NCBI GenBank assembly: GCA_037953745.1
Contig: JBAKBP010000204.1
Coordinates: 186,001 to 250,000, forward strand
DNA: 64,000 bases
Direction of reading: 5' to 3'
Source: Lithodes maja
Taxonomy: Eukaryota; Arthropoda; Malacostraca; Decapoda; Lithodidae
This document shows, one piece after another, positions 10,190-18,839 of the stretch (position 1 is its first letter; each line of letters opens with the position of its first letter). The translations under genes were made by a program, and so were the position numbers. The notes beneath the pieces were generated by a model, which searched no databases, was not told where the DNA came from, and was given only the letters and a program-made list of their open reading frames with translations.

Positions 10190-10920
10190 TGAGGGAGTAA
10201 GACACTGGTATAACTTCTTGACGCCCTTCTCGAAGATAGCAAGGATTTTCCGTATCCTTGTTGGGCCACACTGGTGCAACCCAACATTGAGCACTTTGCC
10301 TTGCTATAGGAATTACTATAACCCGAGTATGCAGCACTGGCCACGTGCTTTGGTTTTAGTAAACCTGCCCCCTCAGTAAGACATGTTTGGAAGAGCGTAA
10401 GACACTGGTGAAACGGCTTCCCTCTAAGTCAGGACTTTAGTAGTGGAGGATGTAAGACACTGGTGTAACAACTCCTTACTTAGTCCTTACAATACGAGAG
10501 CGTAAGACACTGGTGTAACGGCTCGTATTCGTAACTATCCCAAAACTTCAACATATAAGTTCCCCCAGAGACTAGTTTAGAGAGCGTAAGACACTGGTGT
10601 AACGGCTCGTATTCGTAACTATCCCAAAACTTCAACATATAAGTTCCTCCAGAGACTAGTTTAGAGAGCGTAAGACACTGGTGTAACGGCTCGTATTCGT
10701 AACTATCCCAAAACTTCAACATATAAGTTCCTCCAGAGACTAGTTTAGAGAGCGTAAGACGCTGGTGTAACGGCTCGTATTCGTAACTATCCCAAAACTT
10801 CAACATATAAGTTCCTCCAGAGACTAGTTTAGAGAGCGTAAGACACTGGTGTAACGGCTCCTTACTTTAATCCCATGATACGAGAGCGTAAGACACTAGT
10901 GTAACGGCTCGTTTTCATGT
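10190..10920. repeat. 84-bp minisatellite with diverged outlying units
   Basis: CGTAAGACACTGGTGTAACG starts units at 10501, 10585, 10669, 10753 and 10837 (exact 84-bp steps). Diverged partial units occur near 10196, 10397, 10450 and 10886. Because 84 is divisible by three, a 108-aa repetitive minus-strand ORF stays open; this is not evidence of coding. Confidence 0.9.
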
Positions 10921-11108
10921 AAGACCCTAACATCTATAGTCTTCAGAAGATCTACAAGGAAGTCTTCCCCTTACCTTCTGTCACCGTCACACTTCTTCAG
11001 AGATCGTCGGAACCTGCCTATATCTTCCCCTTGAGACACCTAGAGGATCCTCGATCGTGCTGCTATATATGTAACCTATCCCTGTCTTATGTAACATTGC
11101 GGTGACCG
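10921..11108. other. No feature recognised
   Basis: Unique-looking sequence between the 84-bp array and an inverted repeat; no ORF of note. Confidence 0.4.
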
Positions 11109-11252
11109 GTCAACTCAACCAGTAGACCATTTCAACCAGTACCAAATCAACCAATACGGTTAGGTTAGGTTAGGTTAGTACTATATTTTGACACTGGTTT
11201 GGTTGATCTGGGTTAATTTGGCACTGGTTGAGAGCTACTGGTTGAGATGACA
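11109..11252. repeat. Imperfect inverted repeat with a (GGTTA)4 loop
   Basis: The left arm (about 11109-11155, with CAACCAGT repeated) is imperfectly reverse-complemented by the right arm (about 11203-11252, with ACTGGTTGA repeated). Between them, 11158-11178 is four GGTTA units plus G, identical to the arthropod telomeric repeat TTAGG. The arms themselves contain related CTGGTTGAG repeats. Confidence 0.75.
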
Positions 11253-11428
11253 TGGAACCAATATTGCACCTCTACCCATAAGAATAACCTATGTTTGTAC
11301 GCTGGGTTATATTACCCTCTATTACCTTTGTGCTTGTGTTCTTGTGTGTTCTCATCTTCTCCAGTCGAGTAAGACCCTACCTATGAAGTCAATACAACCC
11401 CAGTGAAAACCTGGTATAACATGGACCC

Positions 11429-11753
11429 TTAAGGGGAGGTTTTTAGTTTGGTCTCTAGATATCCTTCAAGCTTAAGATTACACCCCCTGGAGTCCCTTTC
11501 AAGATAAATATGTACATTTTTCGGTAGAAAAATGTCCCGGCTGAAAGCCGGTTCCTCTTAAATTACAGGCTTGCTATCGCTCGCCAGGATAAAATCGACA
11601 CCTGAATGGCACGAAAGGTCTTAATATGGGGTGAAAGTTCTTAAAATCGTCAAAATAATGGGGAAACGTCTTAAAATTAGAAAATCAATGGGGCTAAACA
11701 TGAGGGAGAAAGGGGTCCAGAAAAAACTCCCTCAAGTGGAGATCTCCCCTTAA
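11429..11753 (+). mobile_element. TTAA-flanked MITE, copy 1
   Basis: The element starts TTAAGGGGAGGT and ends GATCTCCCCTTAA, so the termini are TTAA plus a short GGGGAG inverted repeat. Internal landmarks shared with the other copies are ATGTACATTTTTCGGTAGAA, a CGGC...GCCG hairpin and CGCTATCGCTCGCCAGG. Related copies lie at 15036 (inverted), 34496 (inverted), 62483 (decayed) and 63348. TTAA on both sides suggests a piggyBac-type target duplication, but TTAA could also be part of the inverted repeat. Confidence 0.85.
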
Positions 11754-11834
11754 TACTACCTGATCCGACGTCTTGGGGGTATTATGATATTTGGCTTAAT
11801 TGGCATTGAAGATGTTGTTTGTTTTGGCCATTTT
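11754..11834. other. Short unique spacer
   Basis: About 80 bases between the MITE and the hairpin minisatellite; nothing recognised. Confidence 0.4.
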
Positions 11835-12640
11835 GGTGCAATGATGTGTTAGTGTGTCCCCTAGACTGACACACTAACACCTTCCCAGACAACCTACCCT
11901 TCCTTCCTTCCAATGATGTGTTAGTGTGTCCCCTAGGCTGACACACTAACACCTTCCCAGACAACCTACCCTTCCTTCCTTCCTTCCAATGATGTGTTAG
12001 TGTGTCCCCTAGACTGGCACACTAACACCTTCCCAGACAACCTACCCTTCCTTCCTTCCAATGATGTGTTAGTGTGTCCCCTAGGCTGACACACTAACAC
12101 CTTCCCAGACAACCTACCCTTCCTTCCTTCCTTCCTTCCCAGACAACCTACCCTTCCTTCCTTCCTTCCAATGATGTGTTCGTGTGTCCCCTAGGCTGAC
12201 ACACTAACACCTTCCCAGACAACCTACCCTTCCTTCCTTCCAATGATGTGTTAGTGTGTCCCCTAGGCTGACACACTAACACCTTCCCAGACAACCTACC
12301 CTTCCTTCCTTCCAATGATGTGTTAGTGTGTCCCCTAGGCTGACACACTAACACCTTCCCAGACAACCTACCCTTCCTTCCTTCCTTCCTTCCCAGACAA
12401 CCTACCCTTCCTTCCTTCCTTCCAATGATGTGTTAGTGTGTCCCCTAGGCTGACACACTAACACCTTCCCAGACAACCTACCCTTCCTTCCTTCCTTCCT
12501 TCCCAGACAACCTACCCTTCCTTCCTTCCTTCCTTCCTTCCCAGACAACCTACCCTTCCTTCCTTCCTTCCTTCCCAGACAACCTACCCTTCCTTCCTTC
12601 CTTCATCCTTCCCAGACACCCTACCCTTCCTTCCTCCCTT
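11835..12640. repeat. Hairpin-bearing minisatellite (72-110 bp spacing)
   Basis: GTGTTAGTGTGTC, a 9-base CCCTAGRCT loop and GACACACTAACAC form a 13-bp perfect stem. Hairpins begin at 11846, 11918, 11994, 12066, 12176, 12248, 12320 and 12430 (steps 72, 76, 72, 110, 72, 72, 110). The third and fifth have a mismatch in one arm. The spacer is CTTCCCAGACAACCTACC plus (TTCC)n; after 12465 only the spacer remains. Confidence 0.9.
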
Positions 12641-13640
12641 CCTCCTTCCCAGACAACCTACCCTTCCTTCCTTCCTTCATCCTTCCCAGACACCCTACCC
12701 TTCCTTCCTTCCTTCCCAGACACCCTGCCCTTCCTTCCTTCCTTCCCAGACACCCTGCCCTTCCTTCCTTATATTCCTCCTTCCCTTCCTTAGAATACTC
12801 CTTCCTTCCTTATATTCCTCCTTCCCTTCCTTATAATACTCCTTCCTTCCTCCTTCCAGACACCCTGCCCTTCCTTCCTTATATTCCTCCTTCCCTTCCT
12901 TATAATACTGCTTCCTTCCTTCCTTCCCAGACACCCTGCCCTTCCTTCCTTCCTCCTTCCCTTCCTTCCTTCCTCCTTCCCTTCCTTATATTCCTCCTTC
13001 CCTTCCTTCCTTCCTCTCTTCCCTACCTTCCTTCCTTCCTCCCTTCCTTCCTCCCTTCCCTCCTTCCTTCCTTATATTCCTCCTTCCCTTCCTTCCTCCT
13101 TCCCTCCCTTCCTTCCTCCCTTCCCTCTTCCTTCCTTCCTTCCCTCTTCCTCCCTTATATTCCTTCCTTCCTCCCTCCCTTCCTTCCTCCTTCCCTTCCC
13201 TTCCTTCCTTCCTCCCTTCCCTCTTCCTTCCTTCCTTTCTTTCCTCCCTCTTTCCCTTCCTTTCTTCCTCCCTTCCTTCCTTCCTTTCTTTCCTCCCTCT
13301 TTCCCCTCCTTTCTTCCTCCCTTCCTTATATTCCTCCTTCCCTTCCTTCCTCCCTCCCTTCCATCCTTCCCTTCCTTCCTCCTTCCCTCCCTTCCTTCCT
13401 TCCTACCTCCCTTCCTTCCCTCTTCCTTCCTTCCTCCCCCTCTTCCTTCCTTACTTCCTTCCCTCTTCCTTCCTTCCTCCTTCCCAGACTTCCTTCCTCC
13501 CTTCCTTCCCTCTCCCTCCCTTCCCTCTTCCTTCCTTCCTCCTTCCCAGACTTCCTTCTTTCCTTCCTTCCCTCTTCCTTCCTTCCTTCCTTCCTCCCTC
13601 CCTCCCTCCCTTCCTTATATTCCTCATTCCCTCCCTCCTC
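12460..13640. repeat. Long polypyrimidine (TTCC)n-rich tract
   Basis: About 1.2 kb of almost pure pyrimidine on the plus strand with interspersed CCCAGACA and TTATATTCC motifs. It grades out of the hairpin minisatellite. Lysine/glutamate/arginine-rich minus-strand ORFs are artefacts. Confidence 0.95.
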
Positions 13641-13718
13641 CCCCAAGACCCCCTTCGAGCTAAATTTGTGCGTTTTTCTCTATGAAGGGGAGTTCTGGGT
13701 AGGCCAACACTATCTGTA

Positions 13719-14215
<497 letters not shown>

Positions 14216-14439
14216 ATACCAACCTATCTTTAATATATTTTATGACCGTTGAATATCAAAGGTAGGGTGTGGGAGGAAGTGGGTGTTTCTGTGTCTCCCA
14301 CGCGCTCTCTCTCTTTCACTCATCCCCCTCTTACTCACCCACACTCTCTCTGTTTCACTCCCTCTCCCTCTCTCTCTCTTTCTCAAATGGCCAAACATGT
14401 ATTGGTAATTACTGTCAATACTGTAGTGATATATTTAAT

Positions 14440-14700
14440 TTATGGCGGGGAATTCAGCCCCTTCAGGTTTATGGCGGGGAATTCAGCCCCTTCAGGTTTA
14501 TGGCGGGGAATTCAGTCCCTTCAGGTTTATGGCGGGGAATTCAACCCCTTCAGGTTTATGGCGGGGAATTCAGCCCCTTCAGGTTTATGGCGGGGAATTC
14601 AGCCCCTTCAGGTTTATGGCGGGGAATTCAGTCCCTTCAGGTTTATGGCGGGGAATTCAGCCCCTTCAGGTTTATGGCGGGGCCTATGGCGGGGCCTATG
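14440..14700. repeat. 29-bp minisatellite, about 9 units
   Basis: The unit begins TATGGCGGGGAATTCAG and repeats every 29 bases from 14441 to about 14690 with C/T changes. Frames shift between units, which explains overlapping open frames on the plus strand. Confidence 0.95.
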
Positions 14701-14952
14701 ACGGACAGCCTTCCCGACGGACAGTCTTCCCGACAGACAGCCTTCCCGACAGACAGTCTTCCCGACGGACAGCCTTCCCGACAGACAGTCTTCCCGACAG
14801 ACAGTCTTCCCGACAGACAGCCTTCCCAACAGACAGTCTTCCCGACAGACAGCCTTCCCGACAGACAGTCTTCCCGACGGACAGCCTTCCCGACGGACAG
14901 CCTTCCCGACGGACAGCCTTCCCAACAGACAGCCTTCCCGACGGACAGTCCC
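14700..14952. repeat. 16-bp minisatellite, about 16 units
   Basis: The unit GACRGACAGYCTTCCC repeats directly after the 29-bp array, with two recurrent variants (GACGG/GACAG and CCTTC/TCTTC). Confidence 0.95.
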
Positions 14953-15035
14953 TATACCATGACTTTACATGGAAAAGACAGACACAGAACGGAGACCACG
15001 GTGGGGTTATGATAGCGACGAAGCCGGGACTAGTC

Positions 15036-15371
15036 TTAAGGGGAGGTTTCCACTTGAGGGATTTATTTCTTGACTCCTTTCTCCCGCATGTATAGCCCCA
15101 TTGCTTTTCTATTTTTAAGACGATCGCCCCATTATTTTGACGATTTTAAGAACTTTCGACCCATTTCTGTCAATTTTAAGACCTTTCGTGCCATTTAGGT
15201 GTCAATTTTATCCTGGCGAGCGATAGCGAGCCTGTAATTTAAGAGGAACCGGCCTTCAGCCGGGACATTTTTCTACCGAAAAATGTACAAATTTATCTTG
15301 AAAGGGGGTCTAGGGGGTGTAATTTTAATCTTGATGGAAACGTAGGGAACAAACTAAATACCTCCCCTTAA
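15036..15371 (-). mobile_element. TTAA-flanked MITE, copy 2 (inverted relative to copy 1)
   Basis: It starts TTAAGGGGAGGTTTCC and ends CCTCCCCTTAA. The body is the reverse complement of the copy at 11429-11753, including CTGGCGAGCGATAGCG and CTACCGAAAAATGTAC. Confidence 0.9.
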
Positions 15372-15466
15372 CTGGACAGCTTACGCGACAACGGAGAATG
15401 GTGACCATGAAGGCGACCTAATACTACCACAGACCGACAGATCATTACACCAAATATTCATTGACA

Positions 15467-15907
15467 TGATCAACACCCATTCACTCTCACAAACAGTACT
15501 GGAACCAACACTTACACAACATAATCAACACCCATTCACTCTCACAAACAGTACTGGAACCAACACTTACACAACATAATCAACACCCATTCACTCTCAC
15601 AAACAGTACTGGAACCAACACTTACACAACATAATCAACACCCATTCACTCTCACAAACAGTACTGGAACCAACACTTACACAACATAATCAACACCCAT
15701 TCACTCTCACAAACAGTACTGGAACCAACACTTACACAACATAATCAACACCCATTCACTCTCACAAACAGTACTGGAACCAACACTTACACAACATAAT
15801 CAACACCCATTCACTCTCACAAACAGTACTGGAACCAACACTTACACAACATAATCAACACCCATTCACTCTCACAAACAGTACTGGAACCAACACTAAC
15901 ACAACAT
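15467..15907. repeat. 55-bp tandem array, 8 nearly identical units
   Basis: TCACTCTCACAAACAGTACT recurs every 55 bases from 15481. Units are virtually identical, implying recent expansion or homogenisation. There are no variable spacers, so it is not CRISPR-like. Confidence 0.95.
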
Positions 15908-16147
15908 ATTAGACTTTATTTATTTTATTTTTTTTTTAAGAGACAATGAACGGAGGAAGGAAAACAGATAAAACAAAAAGGTCCATGTGCCTAAAGGCAT
16001 CCTCCATTCATAAAATGTTTGTAACAACTGGATTTAAACATTTGTAGATTGTAAGTTTGTGGAAAGCAATTCGAGGGAAGTGAATGCCAAAGAGTAGTAG
16101 CTCTGGGGATAAATGAATTCTGATAAGCAGAAGTTCTGCAATGTGTT
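15908..16147. other. AT-rich spacer, no gene recognised
   Basis: Contains a T-rich run at about 15912-15938, then unique-looking sequence leading into the 24-bp array. Confidence 0.4.
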
Positions 16148-16452
16148 GCCTGGGTCCCCTACTTTGTGTTGCCCTGGGTCCCCTACTTTGTGTTGCCCTG
16201 GGTCCCCTACTTTGTGTTGCCCTGGGTCCCCTACTTTGTGTTGCCCTGGGTCCCCTACTTTGTGTTGCCCTGGGTCCCCTACTTTGTGTTGCCCTGGGTC
16301 CCCTACTTTGTGTTGCCCTGGGTCCCCTACTTTGTGTTGCCCTGGGTCCCCTACTTTGTGTTGCCCTGGGTCCCCTACTTTGTGTTGCCCTGGGTCCCCT
16401 ACTTTGTGTTGCCCTGGGTCCCCTACTTTGTGTTGCCCTGGGTCCCCTACTT
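16148..16452 (+). repeat. 24-bp minisatellite derived from a LINE reverse-transcriptase motif, about 12 units
   Basis: The unit CCCTGGGTCCCCTACTTTGTGTTG repeats exactly every 24 bases. In the frame that continues into the RT fragment at 16453 each unit reads (V)ALGPLLC. The last unit runs into ALGPLLFLSYINDLP, the conserved RT motif usually seen as GSVLGPLLFLLYINDLP. The array is therefore an in-frame amplification of eight codons of the RT. Confidence 0.9.
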
Positions 16453-17345
16453 TTCCTTTCATACATAAATGACCTCCCACTATCGCTTACTTCTACTACT
16501 AGACTTTTCACAGATGATAGCTTAGTTTAGAGACCAATTACTAATAGGGACGATTGCCTTCGACTACAGGATGACTTAACTGCGCTTGAAGAGTGGGAAG
16601 CCAATTGGCAGATGACATTTAGACCAGACAAATGTCACCATATCCCATTCACCCGTTCAAATAAAATCATCCCATTCTCCTACAAACTCTGTGGCACATT
16701 TTTGGATACTGTTCCCTCCCACAAAATTAATATTTGGGGGTCCACATCTCAGCGGACATGAGGTGGACCACTTACATTATGCAGCGTCAGAGCAAAGACT
16801 AATAGGGCCCTGGGCTTCCTGCGCAGGAATCTCACCAAGTGTAACTCAAAACATCAAAATTCTAGCTTTTAAAACACTTGTTCGGCCACACTCACTTAGA
16901 ATACTGTACTGCGACACCGTCTGGGATCCACACACTCACAACAATATAAATAAATTAGAGGCCATACAAAACAAAGCTGCAAGATGGATCAGACGTGATT
17001 ACAGACACACTACATCTGTCACTTGCTCAAACAAGACATTAAACTCGACCCACTTGCAACAAGAAGACAAATGCAGAGACAACAGATGTTATATAAAATC
17101 ACCAACAACTTAGTAGACATAGACAAAGATATATATTTACACCCTACAAGTATACGATCTACAAGACGCAGCCACAACCTAAAATACCATATGTATCGGG
17201 CAAGCACGGACATATTTAGACAATCATATTTTCCCCCGCAGCATCCAAGAGTGGAATCACCTCCCATCTCATGTAGTTAATAGCCCCACCCTTGATTCAT
17301 TTAGAACTAGGATCACCAATCATTACATCCCTAATCCTGATCCTG
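16453..17345 (+). pseudogene. Degraded LINE reverse transcriptase, C-terminal half
   Basis: Plus-strand frames encode LGPLLFLSYINDLP, LFTDDSLV (F[AT]DD active site, with A replaced by T), LQDDLTALEEWEANWQM and F.PDKCHHIPFTR, then with frameshifts ILGVHIS, RALGFLRRNL and a C-terminal part at 17023-17280 (KLDPLATRRQMQRQQMLYKITNNLVDI). The order matches APE-type LINE RTs. At least three frame changes and stops make it non-functional. It has a different 3' region from the L2-like element that follows. Confidence 0.85.
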
Positions 17346-17561
17346 TCCCCAGCTATCAGTCCTAAAAAGCACAACCCCCGCATATCATGCCGCCCGAGAA
17401 AGGCCCTCTGCGGGTCCCTCAACGTAAACTTAAACGTAGTATAAATGGATATGTAGAATGGAAGAGTAGTGTAGTCGCGGAGCAGAGTAGACGTGTGCCG
17501 CCTGAGCTCTGCCTCCCATGTTACAAAGACTGTTCTATCGAAACCTTTAATTGCTATTGGG

Positions 17562-18839
17562 ATGGCTCCTGACGTAAAGTGTTATAAATGCGATAAAACT
17601 GATGGGGAGAGAGAGAAGTTAAAGTGGATTGGATGCTCAACTTGCAAAAACTGGGCCCATATCAAATGTGAACACTTGATTGGCATAAAGACTGAAAACT
17701 TAGCGCACATAAACTATGTCTGTGATCCATGTAAGACAAAGCTTGGAGTGTTAACTTCATTTAAGAATGAAATGGAAAACATAAAGAAAGAAATGATGAA
17801 AGAATTGATGAAAGAATTGATTGAATTCAAAGAAATGATGACCCAAGGTTTTGATGTAATGAGCGATAAACTAAAAAACATCAGGAGTGAATTAAATGAT
17901 AAGATGACCCAAGGACTAGACGGTATAACTCAAGAACTTTCAACTCAATTGAAAGTAGTGAAGATGGAGATGCAAGGAGTCACTAGTGGTATGGGAAATG
18001 TTGTTGATGCTATAAGCGCTGACCCCGCGCAAACGTCAGCGGTTTCTGACTCGCCTGGGTGGTCGGATGTGGTGTCGGGGAGAGGAAAGAAGAAAGAAAA
18101 GAAGAATCTACTCGTTCTGAAGGCGACGGATGAGAATGAAAAGGCAACTGACAAGAGAGGAGAAATTTCTCAGGCGCTAGAGGGGATTGAAATTCACGAT
18201 ACGAAGTTTACCCCTAAAGGGAACATGGTGATGAATTTTGGCACTGTGGATATGCTGAATGATGCAGTTAAAAAGTTGGTAGAGGTGACGGCTGTTACTA
18301 CAAGGAGTGTGAAAAAATTAAAACCAAAAGTGATGATTTGCAATGTTCGTCCTGAAGAGTCCAAGAGTGATATAATTGATACATTAATTGCAAAGAATGA
18401 TTTTCTGAATTCGATTGATGATATTAAAGGAAAGATTGCCATGATTTTTGATAAACCAGCTGCTGGAGGTACAGTCCATTATATCTTGAAATGTGAGCCT
18501 GAAGTCCGTGCGGCTCTCTACAAATATAAAGACAAGGTGCAACTTCAATGGGGAATATATAATATAAGAGACAGGTACCATGCATTGGCTTGTTTCTATT
18601 GCCAGAGATTTGGGCATGCAGAAAATAAGTGTGCTGCTAAACTAAACAGTGAGGTGCCTGTTTGTTTTAAATGTGCTGGAACACATAGGTCGAAGGATTG
18701 TAAGGTGACTGTGAGAAAGTGCATAAATTGTATGAGATACGGGAAACAAGACTTGTATCATTCATCATCAGATACCCGGTGCCCGGTCTTTTTGAGTGAG
18801 ATAGTCAAGGTGAGAGACCTAACTGATCATGGAATCTAG
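17562..18839 (+). CDS. LINE ORF1 protein: PHD finger, coiled coil, RRM-like region, CCHC knuckles
   Basis: This RNA-binding chaperone-type ORF1 protein would package element RNA. Counting from the Met at 17562 (residue 24 of the longest frame, which opens at 17493), residues ~7-60 form a C4HC3 PHD-type finger (CYKC ... CSTC ... H ... C ... CDPC). A Glu/Lys/Met-rich coiled coil follows (~65-140), then a low-complexity stretch, then a domain with RRM-like spacing (~185-350). Three C-terminal zinc knuckles are visible: CFYCQRFGHAENKC (CX2CX4HX4C), CFKCAGTHRSKDC (CX2CX3HX4C) and CINC...H...C. I prefer the 17562 start because it lies directly before the PHD finger. The reading frame ends inside the start of ORF2. 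Confidence 0.88.
   Translation: MAPDVKCYKCDKTDGEREKLKWIGCSTCKNWAHIKCEHLIGIKTENLAHINYVCDPCKTKLGVLTSFKNEMENIKKEMMKELMKELIEFKEMMTQGFDVMSDKLKNIRSELNDKMTQGLDGITQELSTQLKVVKMEMQGVTSGMGNVVDAISADPAQTSAVSDSPGWSDVVSGRGKKKEKKNLLVLKATDENEKATDKRGEISQALEGIEIHDTKFTPKGNMVMNFGTVDMLNDAVKKLVEVTAVTTRSVKKLKPKVMICNVRPEESKSDIIDTLIAKNDFLNSIDDIKGKIAMIFDKPAAGGTVHYILKCEPEVRAALYKYKDKVQLQWGIYNIRDRYHALACFYCQRFGHAENKCAAKLNSEVPVCFKCAGTHRSKDCKVTVRKCINCMRYGKQDLYHSSSDTRCPVFLSEIVKVRDLTDHGI

Noticed and set aside
11158..11178. Chromosome end
   Set aside because: Only four telomere-type units in the middle of the window; interstitial at most.
14269..15095. 217-247 aa ORFs that might encode a repeat protein
   Set aside because: They span two unrelated minisatellites and a MITE end; similar open frames exist in alternative registers.
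15467..16452. CRISPR-like regular repeats
   Set aside because: Units are contiguous with no variable spacers, and the window is eukaryotic; these are minisatellites.
17387..17572. 61-aa ORF upstream of LINE ORF1 as an extra element gene
   Set aside because: It overlaps the ORF1 start in another frame and has no recognisable feature; more likely 5' leader.
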